A stretch of 15,810 bases of DNA, taken from Clostridiales bacterium (GTDB taxonomy: Bacteria; Bacillota; Clostridia; Oscillospirales; Oscillospiraceae). A model generated the notes under the pieces. It was not told the origin of the DNA. It did not search any database and saw only the letters and a program-made list of their open reading frames with translations. A program made the position numbers and the translations under genes. The stretch spans positions 1,655 to 17,464 of the forward strand of contig JAHZEF010000033.1 of NCBI GenBank assembly GCA_019422005.1, given 5' to 3'. Below are positions 6,634 through 14,866 of this stretch, one piece after another. How positions within the stretch are numbered: position 1 is the stretch's first letter; every line of letters begins with the position of its first letter.

Positions 6634-7863
6634 ATGAAAAAAGTTTTGGCATTGCTTTTGGCCCTGATCATGCTGCTGGGCCTTGTGGCCTGCGGAGGGG
6701 ACAGCGCCGACGAACCTGCTCCCGCGCCTTCCGACGGCGATGTGCAGGAGCCTGCGGCGGACGACGGCGGAGATGTTGCGCCGGCGGCTGACGGTATGAC
6801 GGAAGAGGACGCCTGGGCGGCGGCGGAAGCCGGTACGCTGGAAGCCGATCCGGCTGCCGGCTACGAGTACAGTGATTCCACCGGCATCTGGTACTACAGC
6901 AATTATCCCAATTACAAGGACTTCAAGGCGGACGGCAAGGTAAAAGTGGCGTTTGTCTGTAAGTTCTCCGGCGCATGGTTCACGCCCAAGGCGGATTCCC
7001 TGGGTGAGACGGTGGAAGCGGCCGGTTACGAGTATCTGTACATCGACGCCAACTCGGATGAGCAGGCCTGGCTGGACGGCATCCAGAACATCATCAACCA
7101 GGACTTTGACGTTGTGGTCATGACGCCTGTCAACACGGCGCTGCTGCCGGATGCCATCGCCATGCTGCAGGACGCCGGCATCGCCTATCTGACGACCGAC
7201 GATCCCGGCGCAGACGCCTATGGCTTCTATTCCCCGCATTACGGCCTGGATGACTACTATCTGCACAATGAGCTGGGCAAGTATGTGGCCGAGAAGATGA
7301 CTGAGAAGAACTTTATGGACGGCGTGGCCGAGGACTACAGCAACTTCCTGTTCGTGATTCAGGACAGCCCCTCCGTTGAGGCCATTCACAACCGCAATGT
7401 GGGCTTCTATGATGCGATCATGGCGGCCTATCCCGACATCCCCGAAGACCGGATCATCTGGCTGGACTGCGGCGGCTCTCTTTCCGACGAGGTTATGGAG
7501 AAGTTCTCCTCCACGCTGCAGGCCAACGCCGGCACGGTGGACAAATGGCTGATCTCCGCCGGCGGCGCCGACAGTGTTGTGCCGACCATCACGCTGTTCA
7601 AGGAGCAGGGCGAGGACCTGTCCAACGTGATTGTGGCCGACTGCTTCTCCACGCCGAATCCCTATGAGCTGATGCTGCAGGATGAGGCTGTCAGGAATTG
7701 CTGCTATGGCGTGGGCCTGGCGTCTGCACCCTCCGGCGTCGGTATGGGCGAGATCATCATCGACCTGGTGGAAAACGGCACGCCGATCCCCGGCTTCACC
7801 GGCTATGATCTGATTGTGGTCGACGCCGACAGCGTTCAGGAGGTTTACGATACCTATTATTGA
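6634..7863 (+). CDS. sugar ABC transporter substrate-binding lipoprotein (Peripla_BP_4 / RbsB superfamily)
   Basis: The protein has 409 residues. KK and a leucine-rich stretch lead to LGLVAC with the lipobox Cys20 followed by GG, a classical Gram-positive lipoprotein signal. An acidic, Pro/Ala-rich linker (about 23-58) follows. The binding domain begins near residue 102 (KVKVAFVCKFSGAWF) and runs to the end, with the RbsB-like segment NIINQDFDVVVMTPVN. The mature protein is anchored outside the membrane and captures the substrate for the ATPase and permeases downstream. About 40 residues between linker and domain (EYSDSTGIWYYSNYPNYKDF) make it longer than RbsB. AAGGAGG at 6620-6626, 7 nt before ATG 6634, is the strongest ribosome site here, in line with the high expression expected for binding proteins. 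Family firm; substrate not inferable from sequence alone. Confidence 0.93.
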   Translation: MKKVLALLLALIMLLGLVACGGDSADEPAPAPSDGDVQEPAADDGGDVAPAADGMTEEDAWAAAEAGTLEADPAAGYEYSDSTGIWYYSNYPNYKDFKADGKVKVAFVCKFSGAWFTPKADSLGETVEAAGYEYLYIDANSDEQAWLDGIQNIINQDFDVVVMTPVNTALLPDAIAMLQDAGIAYLTTDDPGADAYGFYSPHYGLDDYYLHNELGKYVAEKMTEKNFMDGVAEDYSNFLFVIQDSPSVEAIHNRNVGFYDAIMAAYPDIPEDRIIWLDCGGSLSDEVMEKFSSTLQANAGTVDKWLISAGGADSVVPTITLFKEQGEDLSNVIVADCFSTPNPYELMLQDEAVRNCCYGVGLASAPSGVGMGEIIIDLVENGTPIPGFTGYDLIVVDADSVQEVYDTYY

Positions 7864-7903
7864 TGACGGACGACAAATATCTGATTCGCGGCAGAACCTG
7901 ATG

Positions 7904-7924
7904 GCGCCGCTGCAGCAGCGGCGC
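7904..7924 (+). repeat. near-continuous palindrome (10-bp arms), 3' mRNA hairpin
   Basis: GCGCCGCTGC (7904-7913) and GCAGCGGCGC (7915-7924) are perfect inverted arms around a single A. As RNA this folds to about a 9-bp GC stem with a 3-nt loop. It sits 40 nt after the binding-protein stop and directly before the terminator-like hairpin. The pair could form a 3'-end block that protects the binding-protein mRNA from exonucleases. Confidence 0.6.
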
Positions 7925-7930
7925 ATGGAT

Positions 7931-7969
7931 GCGGGAGGCGGCGTACACCGCCGCCTCCCCGCTCTTTTT
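7931..7969 (+). terminator. intra-operon terminator/attenuator after the binding-protein gene
   Basis: The 13-nt arm at 7931-7943 (starting GCGGGAGG) pairs with 7949-7962 (ending CCCCGC) with one bulged C and a TACAC loop. TCTTTTT (7963-7969) follows. This has the form of a Rho-independent terminator 67 nt after the binding-protein stop. The ATPase and permeases follow in the same direction without an obvious promoter, so partial termination would make the binding protein more abundant than the membrane parts. The remaining bases to 8099 show no gene. Confidence 0.85.
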
Positions 7970-8099
7970 ATTGGCTGCAGACCGGCCCGCCCGGGGCCGT
8001 GTCTCCGGGAGGCATGCAGACGGAATTTGACAGGCCTTGCGCGGCCGGCGGCAAAACAGCGCCAGCCGGCTGTACAAAGCCGCATAGCGGGGTTTGAAT

Positions 8100-9611
8100 A
8101 TGAGCGAAGAAATCATTTTGAGAGCGGAAAACATCGTCAAGTCTTTTTACGGCAACAAGGTGCTTGACGGCGTGGAAATCTCCCTGAAAGCCGGCAGGGT
8201 CCATGCGCTCTGCGGGGAGAACGGCGCCGGAAAGTCCACGCTTCTGAAGATTATAACGGGCCTGTATACGAAGGATTCAGGCACGATTTATATGGACGGC
8301 AAGGAAATCGACATCAGCAATGTGGAGACGGCGAAGAAGTACGGCATCCATGTGGTGCCGCAGGAGATGCAGATGCTGCGGGAGCTTTCCGTGGCGGAGA
8401 ATATCTTCCTCGGCAATCCGCCGAGGACCAGGCTGGGGACGGTGGACTGGAAAACCATGTACCGGCGGGCCAATGAGGTGAAGGGGCTTCTGGGCAAGCA
8501 CGGCGAACGCATTGACGTGCGGGCCAAGGCCGGCGACCTGGGCATGGGCGCCTGGCAGCTCATTGAGATCATGCGGGCGTTTACCAGCGACCATCTGCGG
8601 GTTATCGCCTTCGATGAGCCGACCTCCTCCCTTTCAGACAGCGAGGTGGAGGCGCTGTTCTCCCTGATTCGTGATTTGAGGGACCGCGGCATCGCGATTG
8701 TGTACGTCAGCCACCGGATGAAGGAGATCTATGAACTGTGCGACGAGGTATCCATTTTCCGGGACGGCCAGTATATCGGGACCCGCCAGGTGGCGGAAAC
8801 CACCAACGACGAGCTGATTTCCATGATGATCGGCCGGGGGCTGAACCTGTTCGGAGAAAAGAAGGCGGCTTCTGCAATTCAGAGCGAGGTTGCGCTGAAG
8901 GCGGAGCATTTCAGCCACGGCAGAGACTATCAGGACGTATCCCTGTCGGTTCACAAAGGCGAGATCCTGGGGATGTACGGGCTGGTCGGCGCGGGGCGCA
9001 CGGAGTTTGTCCGCGGCCTCTTCGGCGTGGATAAAAAGGACAGCGGCTCGGTGGAGATCGGCGGCAAAAAGGTGGAAATCAAATCGCCGCGCCAGGCGAT
9101 CCGGGCCGGGATCGGCCTGGTGACGGAAAACCGCCGCGAGGAGGGCCTGATGCTGGGCACGTCCCTGAAGTGGAACCTGAGCATGACCAATTTCCCTGCC
9201 ATTCAAAACCGGCTCGGCGGCCTGAGCATGCGGAAGGAACGGGCTTATGCCACAGAGGGCATGAACATATTCCGGGTCAAGGCCACAGGCTATGATATGC
9301 TGGCGGGTGGCCTCTCAGGCGGAAACCAGCAGAAAGTGGTTCTGGCCAAATGGGTGATGGCAAACTGCGACATCCTGATTGTGGACGAACCGACCCGCGG
9401 CATTGACGTCGGCGCCAAGGCGGAGGTATACCAATCCCTGCGTCAGCTGGCTGAACAGGGGAAGGCCATCATTATGGTATCCTCAGAACTGCCGGAGGTC
9501 CTCGGCGTCAGCGACCGGATCATTGTCATGTGTGAAGGCAGGGTTACGGCGGAGCTGCAGAACGAAAACCTGACCGAGGAAGACGTCATCCAGTATGCGT
9601 TTTCATCGTAG
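8100..9611 (+). CDS. sugar ABC transporter ATP-binding protein, double ABC domain (RbsA/MglA/XylG type)
   Basis: The protein has 503 residues with two nucleotide-binding domains, the standard RbsA/MglA layout. Domain 1 has Walker A GENGAGKST (39-47), Q-loop VPQEM (Q88), Walker B VIAFDEPTSSLSD (168-180) and switch His205 (YVSHR). Its signature segment DLGMGAWQLIEIMRAF (146-161) departs from the usual LSxGxQQMVEI. Domain 2 has the atypical P-loop GLVGAGRTE (294-302) normal for this family, a full signature LSGGNQQKVVLAKW (405-418), Walker B ILIVDEPTRGIDVG (425-438) and SSELPEV. It powers import with the two permeases downstream. ATG 8100 is favoured with GGGG at 8089-8092 as a weak binding site. 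TTG 8094 in the same frame is an alternative. Family certain; sugar unknown. Confidence 0.94.
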   Translation: MSEEIILRAENIVKSFYGNKVLDGVEISLKAGRVHALCGENGAGKSTLLKIITGLYTKDSGTIYMDGKEIDISNVETAKKYGIHVVPQEMQMLRELSVAENIFLGNPPRTRLGTVDWKTMYRRANEVKGLLGKHGERIDVRAKAGDLGMGAWQLIEIMRAFTSDHLRVIAFDEPTSSLSDSEVEALFSLIRDLRDRGIAIVYVSHRMKEIYELCDEVSIFRDGQYIGTRQVAETTNDELISMMIGRGLNLFGEKKAASAIQSEVALKAEHFSHGRDYQDVSLSVHKGEILGMYGLVGAGRTEFVRGLFGVDKKDSGSVEIGGKKVEIKSPRQAIRAGIGLVTENRREEGLMLGTSLKWNLSMTNFPAIQNRLGGLSMRKERAYATEGMNIFRVKATGYDMLAGGLSGGNQQKVVLAKWVMANCDILIVDEPTRGIDVGAKAEVYQSLRQLAEQGKAIIMVSSELPEVLGVSDRIIVMCEGRVTAELQNENLTEEDVIQYAFSS

Positions 9612-9634
9612 CGACAGTGTGGGGCGGCCGGTAA

Positions 9635-9666
9635 ACGGCGGCAGGCGGAGCGTCTGCCTGCGCCGT
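9635..9666 (+). repeat. long GC-rich hairpin between ATPase and permease genes
   Basis: ACGGC (9635-9639) pairs with GCCGT (9662-9666). Inside it GCAGGCGGA (9641-9649) pairs with TCTGCCTGC (9653-9661), giving 14 pairs with one bulged G, one G-T wobble and a GCG loop. No T run follows, so it does not look like a terminator. It may be an mRNA processing or stability element within the operon. It accounts for much of the 98-nt gap. Confidence 0.55.
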
Positions 9667-9709
9667 GCGCTGCCGGCGGCAGGCGGGCCGGCCCGAAAGG
9701 GGAGTCAAT

Positions 9710-10684
9710 ATGTCTGAAGCAAACGAATTGATCAAAGTCAAAAGAAGAATGAACCGTGACAAGCGTCAGAATATCATCATTCTGGCCGCGCTGGTTGTGC
9801 TGATGCTGGTATTCGGCATCCTGTCGCCGTACTTTCTGAAGCCCGCCAACCTGGCCGCGCTTCTGGTGGCGGCGGTTCCGCTGGGGCTGATCGGCATCGG
9901 CGAATGCGGATGCCTCCTGACCGGCGCATTCGACATGTCTGTGGGAATGGTGGCGTCTCTGGCCGGTGTGATCTGGACGATGCTGATCACCGAGCTCGGC
10001 GTTCCGACCTATGCCGCGTTCGCAATTGCGCTGCTGTTCGGCGTCCTGTCGGGCCTGTTTGCCGGCGTTTCCGTGGCGTTCTGGCACATGCCGGCGTGGA
10101 TGGCCACGTATGCGCTGTTCCAGATCTGGAAAGGCGTCATCTATATCCTGACCAACGGCGAGGCCATTCGCATGACGACGTATAAGGCGTTTAAGTTCCT
10201 GGGGCAGCACAAGATCTTTGGAACGCCGATTACCTGGGCGGTGGTCATCCTGATCCTGGCATACCTTGCGATGTATCTGGTCCTGCGCTTTACAAAGCTG
10301 GGCCGCGACCTGTTTGTGGTGGGCGGCAATCTGGAAGCGGCCAAGAACGTCGGTATCCGCATCCGGTTTTCCCAGACTTTTGTATTTGTGCTCAGCGGCG
10401 CGCTGTCTGCGCTGGCCGGCCTGCTGTTTGCTTCCCGGTCCGGCTCCGGCCAGCCGGTCATCGGCGACCTTTATGCCATGCAGGCCATAGCGGGCGCCGT
10501 GGTCGGCGGTACTTCCATGGCGGGCGGAAAGGCCAATATGGCCATGACGTTTGTGGGCATCATGATCGTGGTTTGCCTGCAGAACGGCCTGAATATGATC
10601 GCGGTGCCCAGTTTTTACCAGCATATTGCAACCGGCGTGATCCTGGTCCTGGCCATCCTGGTGCAGACCGACCGCCCGAAATAA
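9710..10684 (+). CDS. sugar ABC transporter permease 1 (RbsC-type, BPD_transp_2)
   Basis: The protein has 324 residues, normal for RbsC-type permeases. A basic N-terminus (KVKRRMNRDKRQ) precedes the first membrane helix at about 21-38. Later hydrophobic segments are spread over the protein, for example GVPTYAAFAIALLFGVLSGLF. The family segment VPLGLIGIGECGCLLTGAFDMSVGMV (56-81) corresponds to the GGIDLSVG region of RbsC. VGGTSMAGGKANMAMTFVG and a final HIATGVILVLAILVQTDRPK are also typical. ATG 9710 is chosen because GGGGAG (9699-9704) lies 5 nt upstream. An in-frame earlier GTG lies within a hairpin-rich region and is not needed. With the next gene it probably forms a heterodimeric membrane channel. 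Confidence 0.92.
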   Translation: MSEANELIKVKRRMNRDKRQNIIILAALVVLMLVFGILSPYFLKPANLAALLVAAVPLGLIGIGECGCLLTGAFDMSVGMVASLAGVIWTMLITELGVPTYAAFAIALLFGVLSGLFAGVSVAFWHMPAWMATYALFQIWKGVIYILTNGEAIRMTTYKAFKFLGQHKIFGTPITWAVVILILAYLAMYLVLRFTKLGRDLFVVGGNLEAAKNVGIRIRFSQTFVFVLSGALSALAGLLFASRSGSGQPVIGDLYAMQAIAGAVVGGTSMAGGKANMAMTFVGIMIVVCLQNGLNMIAVPSFYQHIATGVILVLAILVQTDRPK

Positions 10685-10696
10685 CCGGGAGAAAGG

Positions 10697-11680
10697 ATGG
10701 AATATTTTATGCAGGTATCCAACAAGCTGCGGGACAGAAAGCTCAGCAGAAGCCAGGTGCAGCCGGTGATCATTATACTGACGCTGATTGTGGCATGTCT
10801 CGTTTTTTCCTTCGTCAACCGCAATTTCCTGAAGCTGTCCAATCTCCACAGCATTCTCCTGACAGCGGTTCCTGTGGGGCTGATCGCCATCGGCGAGTGC
10901 GCCTGCATTATGGCGGGTTACTTTGATATGTCGGTGGGCATGGTGGCGGCCATGGGCGGCCTGACGGCGGCTTTCCTGATGAAGGCCACAGGCTCGGTGT
11001 TCCTGGCGGTTCTGGGCGGCGTCGGCCTTGGGCTGGTGTGCGGCGTTCTGGCCGGGCTCTGCGTGTCCTATCTGAATATGAACGCCTTTATTACAACCTT
11101 TGCCCTCCAGTCGATCTATCGCGGCGTCATTTACATTGTGACAGAAGGGTTTCCCGTCTCCATGTTCGGGGAAGAGTACGCCTCGTTTACCAGGTGGGGG
11201 CAGCTGCGGGTGCTGGGAAATATCCAGTTTCCCATTGTGGCGCTCATCGTCATCTATGTGGTGCTGGCGCTGTTTCTGAAGTACCGGAAGCTGGGACGCA
11301 GCATTTACCTGGTGGGCAGCAACCAGAAGTGCGCCCATATCTGCGGCATCAACGTCCGCGGCGTGCAGATGTTTATTTTCCTGCTCTGCGACGTCCTGGC
11401 CGCCATAGCCGGTATGCTCTATGCCAGCCGCGTGGCGTCGGCCCAGCCGTTTATGGGCGAGCTGATGCCCATGGAGGCCATTGCGGCGACGATTGTCGGC
11501 GGCACGTCCCTGGCCGGCGGCAAAGGCAATCTGGCACTGACGTTCATCGGCGTGCTGCTCATCTATGTGGTGAAAAACGGCCTGATCATGGCGGGGCTGC
11601 CGGATTTTTATCAGTACATTGCCATTGGCGTGATTCTGTATCTGGCGGTTCTGGCCCAGGTGGAACATAAAAAGAATTGA
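10697..11680 (+). CDS. sugar ABC transporter permease 2 (RbsC-type, BPD_transp_2)
   Basis: The protein has 327 residues and is a diverged paralogue of the preceding permease. Matching segments are VPVGLIAIGECACIMAGYFDMSVGMVAAM (about 58-86), VGGTSLAGGKGNLALTFIG, and FYQYIAIGVILYLAVLAQ near the end. The two permeases probably pair as a heterodimer, as in other ribose-type importers with two permease genes. ATG 10697 follows GGGAG (10687-10691) at 5 nt. ATG 10709, four codons later, is a possible alternative start. Only 12 nt separate it from the upstream stop, so the genes are co-transcribed and probably co-translated. No permease-specific substrate clue is visible. Confidence 0.92.
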   Translation: MEYFMQVSNKLRDRKLSRSQVQPVIIILTLIVACLVFSFVNRNFLKLSNLHSILLTAVPVGLIAIGECACIMAGYFDMSVGMVAAMGGLTAAFLMKATGSVFLAVLGGVGLGLVCGVLAGLCVSYLNMNAFITTFALQSIYRGVIYIVTEGFPVSMFGEEYASFTRWGQLRVLGNIQFPIVALIVIYVVLALFLKYRKLGRSIYLVGSNQKCAHICGINVRGVQMFIFLLCDVLAAIAGMLYASRVASAQPFMGELMPMEAIAATIVGGTSLAGGKGNLALTFIGVLLIYVVKNGLIMAGLPDFYQYIAIGVILYLAVLAQVEHKKN

Positions 11681-11699
11681 CGGGAAAGAAGGGGATTCC

Positions 11700-12422
11700 A
11701 TGAATATTCTGGCAATCGGCGCCCATCCGGACGACATTGAAACCATGTGCGCCGGCACGCTGGCAAAGTATGCTGCGCAGGGGCACAAGGTCTTCATGGC
11801 CACGGCGACCAACGGCAACATCGGCTCCTCCACGCACAGCATGGAGGAGATTGCACGGATCCGGAAGCGGGAGGCGGCCAATTCCGCCGCCATCATCGGC
11901 GCGGAATACATCTGCCTGGATTATGACGACGAGATGTTTTACGAGGACAAGTCGGTCCGGCTGGCATTTATCAACCTGGTCCGCCATTGCCGGGCGGATG
12001 TGATCCTGACCCACAGCCCCCATGACTATAATCCGGATCATGAACTGACGTCCAAAATCGTCAACGACATCGCGGTGATGATTCCCATTGCCCATCTGAA
12101 GACCGAAGAGCCGCCCTATGGCGTCGTTCCGTCCATCTGGTATTTTGAGCCGGCCAACTCCATGGGGTTTGTGCCGACGGATTATGTGGATATCACGGAT
12201 TACTATGAGACCAAGATGAAGATGCTTTCCTGCATGGAGAGCCAGAAGCAGTGGATGGTGGACAACTATGCGTCTCTGGGCGGCGACACGGATCGGTTTT
12301 TCGACACCATTCGGATCACCTCGGAATTCCGGGGGATGCAGGCCGGCTGCCGGTATGCCGAAGGCTTTGTCCGTGCGCTGGACGGCTACCGCACCCGCCT
12401 GACAGAGCGCGTTCTGCCGTAG
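11700..12422 (+). CDS. PIG-L/LmbE-family zinc-dependent N-deacetylase
   Basis: The protein has 240 residues, usual for bacterial PIG-L/LmbE proteins. The N-terminal motif AHPDD (8-12) gives His9 and Asp12 as zinc ligand and base candidates. The second motif, HSPHDYNPDH (105-114), gives His114 as the third ligand. Known members remove acetyl groups from N-acetylglucosamine-type units, for example MshB and BshB in mycothiol and bacillithiol synthesis, BtrD in butirosin synthesis, or diacetylchitobiose deacetylase. In an import operon, de-N-acetylation of an imported amino sugar or aminocyclitol is the natural inference. GAAGGGGA (11688-11695) precedes ATG 11700 by 4 nt. It lies 19 nt after the permease stop, and no signal peptide is present, so it acts in the cytoplasm. 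Family firm; substrate inferred only. Confidence 0.9.
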   Translation: MNILAIGAHPDDIETMCAGTLAKYAAQGHKVFMATATNGNIGSSTHSMEEIARIRKREAANSAAIIGAEYICLDYDDEMFYEDKSVRLAFINLVRHCRADVILTHSPHDYNPDHELTSKIVNDIAVMIPIAHLKTEEPPYGVVPSIWYFEPANSMGFVPTDYVDITDYYETKMKMLSCMESQKQWMVDNYASLGGDTDRFFDTIRITSEFRGMQAGCRYAEGFVRALDGYRTRLTERVLP

Positions 12423-12469
12423 CGGAGACGATCATAAACTGTGAAGAAACAACGATGGAGGTAATCACA

Positions 12470-13699
12470 ATGGCAGGAGGACCTGGCTCCTATGTATTCG
12501 GAGCGGAAGAGAAAAAGGAACTGATGGACGTCATTGAGAGCGGGAACCTGTTCCGGTACGGAACGCCGGGGGTGGACGGCTTTCAGGCGAAAGTGGCGAC
12601 GTTTGAGCGGGAAATGGCGGAGCGGCTGGGCCACAGGCACGTGGTGGCGACCAGCTCCGGCACGGGCTCGCTGCAGTGCTGCCTGGCGGCGCTGGGGATC
12701 GGCGCCGGCGATGAGGTGATCGTGCCGGGCTATACGTTTATCGCATCCATTTCCACCGTGATTCTGGCCAATGCCGTGCCGGTTCTGGCGGAGGTGGACG
12801 AATCCCTGACCATCGACCCGACCAAGATTGAGCAGCTGATTACGCCGAGGACCAGGGCGATTATTCCGGTCCATATGCTGGGGAACCCCTGCGATATGGA
12901 TCCGATTCTGGAGATCGCGAAGAAGCACGGCCTGTACGTGATCGAGGACTGCTGCCAGGCGGTTGGCGCATCCTATAAGGGAAAGCGTCTGGGGACCATC
13001 GGGGATATGGGCGCCTATTCCTTAAACGTGTTCAAAACCATTACGACCGGCGACGGCGGCTTTGTGGGCACGTCGGACGACGACCTCTATGAGCGTGCAT
13101 TCGGCTTCCATGACCAGGGGCACAAGCCCAGCCGCATGGGCGTGGAAGTGGGGAACCGCTCCATTGTGGGCATGAATATGCGGATGAACGAGCTGACGGG
13201 CGCTGTGGCCGTGGCGCAGGGCCGCAAGCTGGACGGCATTCTGGAGCTGCTGCGGAAGAAAAAAGCCATGCTCAAGGGGGCGCTGCAGGGCCTGCCCGGG
13301 CTGGGGTTCCGCCGGATCAACGATCCGGGCGAATGCGCCACGCTGCTGACGCTTCTGTTTGAAACAAAGGAGAAAGCCGCCAGGTTCTGTGAAATCATGG
13401 GAACGTCGCCCATTGCCAACTCCGGCTGGCATGTGTACAACAATATGGAGCAGGTTCTGAACAAAGTGACCGCTACCAGGGCCAACTGCCCGTACGACTG
13501 CCCGCGGTTTGAAACGCAGGTGGAGTACCACAGGCACATGCTGCCTCAGACGGACGATATTCTGGACCGCGCGGTGAACATTTCTGTCGGCGTGGTCGAC
13601 AAGGGGCTGGGTTCCGGCTGCGGTATCAATATCAACTCCACGGATGAGGAGATCGCCGCCACGGCTGCCCGCATCCGCGAAGTCGTTCTGTCGCTTTGA
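12470..13699 (+). CDS. DegT/DnrJ/EryC1/StrS-family PLP-dependent aminotransferase
   Basis: The protein has 409 residues, within the family range. TSSGTGSLQCCLAALGI (61-77) is the phosphate-binding region. ProTyr-type segment VPGYTFIASISTV (85-97), IEDCCQAVGASYKGKRLG (158-175, with Asp160 and Gln163 contacting PLP) and YSLNVFKTITTGDGG (183-197) with Lys189 as the Schiff-base lysine are all intact. The family adds or removes amino groups on keto sugars and inososes. Relatives include AHBA synthase, NtdA (3-keto-glucose-6-phosphate/kanosamine) and the scyllo-inosose aminotransferases StsC/BtrR. ATG 12470 is chosen since GGAGG (12457-12461) is 8 nt upstream. In-frame ATG 12455 lacks a good site. 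Its position between a deacetylase and a dehydrogenase suggests amino-group removal or exchange on the substrate. Family certain; direction unknown. Confidence 0.92.
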   Translation: MAGGPGSYVFGAEEKKELMDVIESGNLFRYGTPGVDGFQAKVATFEREMAERLGHRHVVATSSGTGSLQCCLAALGIGAGDEVIVPGYTFIASISTVILANAVPVLAEVDESLTIDPTKIEQLITPRTRAIIPVHMLGNPCDMDPILEIAKKHGLYVIEDCCQAVGASYKGKRLGTIGDMGAYSLNVFKTITTGDGGFVGTSDDDLYERAFGFHDQGHKPSRMGVEVGNRSIVGMNMRMNELTGAVAVAQGRKLDGILELLRKKKAMLKGALQGLPGLGFRRINDPGECATLLTLLFETKEKAARFCEIMGTSPIANSGWHVYNNMEQVLNKVTATRANCPYDCPRFETQVEYHRHMLPQTDDILDRAVNISVGVVDKGLGSGCGININSTDEEIAATAARIREVVLSL

Positions 13700-13718
13700 G
13701 CGGCACGGAGGGACAGAT

Positions 13719-14849
13719 ATGCAGAAAATCAGGACAGCCATTGTGGGCTGCGGCAGCATCAGCGATATCTATATGACCAATATCACCACCGGCAAGTTCA
13801 GCATTCTGGAACTGACGGCGTGCAGCGATCTTGTGACGGAGCGCATGGAGGCCAGCGCAGAAAAATTCGGCGTCCGGGCGATGTCGCTGGAGGAAATCTG
13901 CGCGGATGCGTCCATTGACATGGTGATCTGCCTGACGACGCCTGCGGCGCATTATCCGATCATCAGGCAGTGCCTGCTGGCGGGCAAGCACGTGTTTTCC
14001 GAGAAAATGATTGCGGTGGAGCTGTGGCAGGGAAAAGAGCTGGTGGCGCTGGCGGAAGAGAAGGGGCTTCATCTGGGCGTCGCGCCGGATACTTTCCTGG
14101 GCGCCAGCGTGCAGACGGCCAAATATATTGTGGAATCCGGGCTGATCGGCGAGCCGATTTCCTGCCGGGCTTCCATCAGCCGGAATTACGCCATTTACGG
14201 CGAGTTCCTGACCCACCTTTATGAAAAGGGCGCCGGGATCGGATTCGATATGGGCGGCTATTACCTGACGGCGCTGGCGGCGATTCTGGGGCCGGCCAGA
14301 TCCATCAGCGCCTATACGGCAATTCATAACCCGACCCGGATCAATACCCGCATCGGCGCGCCGCAGTACGGCCAGTCATATACCATCGAGGTGCCCAATG
14401 TCCTGACGGCGGCGATTCAATATGAGAGCGGCGTGCTGGGCACGCTGCACATGAACTCGGACTGCATCCTCGACGAAAAGACCAATCTGGAGATTTACGG
14501 CACGGAGGGGATCCTGACCATGGGGGATCCCAATGTCTTCGGCGCGCCGGTCTACCTGCAGAAGACATTGGGGCAGCCGGTGGAATTTCCGTTTACCCAT
14601 GGATATGCGGAAAACTCCCGCGGGCTGGGCGCGGCGGAAATGGCCTGGTCCATTGCGGCGGGACGGAATCACCGTGCCAGCAAGGAGCTGGCGTACCATG
14701 TGTTTGAAATGATGCACGGCGTTATGCTGAGCGCCGAGCGCGGGGAAGCGTACCGGCTGGAATCGACGTTTGAAACGCCGAAGGCCCTGCCGGCAGGCTA
14801 TATGGGCGACGGTGACTGGAGCCGCAAGGAGGAAAGCGCGCTGATTTGA
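13719..14849 (+). CDS. Gfo/Idh/MocA-family NAD(P)-dependent oxidoreductase
   Basis: The protein has 376 residues. The N-terminal Rossmann motif is AIVGCGSISD (7-16). TTPAAHYP (73-80) and GKHVFSEKMIAVE (89-101), with Lys96 of the EK pair, mark the active site. The usual Pro after EK is Met. The C-terminal-domain motif is GFDMGGYYLTAL (175-186), where Tyr181 stands at the position often held by His in DxGxHxxD; some family members, such as dihydrodiol dehydrogenase types, carry Tyr there. The family oxidises or reduces hydroxyl groups of sugars, inositols and sugar acids. GGAGGG (13707-13712) is 6 nt before ATG 13719, and the gap to the aminotransferase is 19 nt. It would supply or use the ketone handled by the aminotransferase. 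Family certain; substrate not known. Confidence 0.92.
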   Translation: MQKIRTAIVGCGSISDIYMTNITTGKFSILELTACSDLVTERMEASAEKFGVRAMSLEEICADASIDMVICLTTPAAHYPIIRQCLLAGKHVFSEKMIAVELWQGKELVALAEEKGLHLGVAPDTFLGASVQTAKYIVESGLIGEPISCRASISRNYAIYGEFLTHLYEKGAGIGFDMGGYYLTALAAILGPARSISAYTAIHNPTRINTRIGAPQYGQSYTIEVPNVLTAAIQYESGVLGTLHMNSDCILDEKTNLEIYGTEGILTMGDPNVFGAPVYLQKTLGQPVEFPFTHGYAENSRGLGAAEMAWSIAAGRNHRASKELAYHVFEMMHGVMLSAERGEAYRLESTFETPKALPAGYMGDGDWSRKEESALI

Positions 14850-14866
14850 CGGAAGGAGGCGGCGCA

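Noticed and set aside
9443..11911. An 822-codon open frame on the minus strand across the two permease genes.
   Set aside because: It lies opposite three well-supported genes. Its His/Gln/Asp/Arg-rich, low-complexity translation is typical of the antisense frame of GC-rich genes, and it has no homology I recognise.
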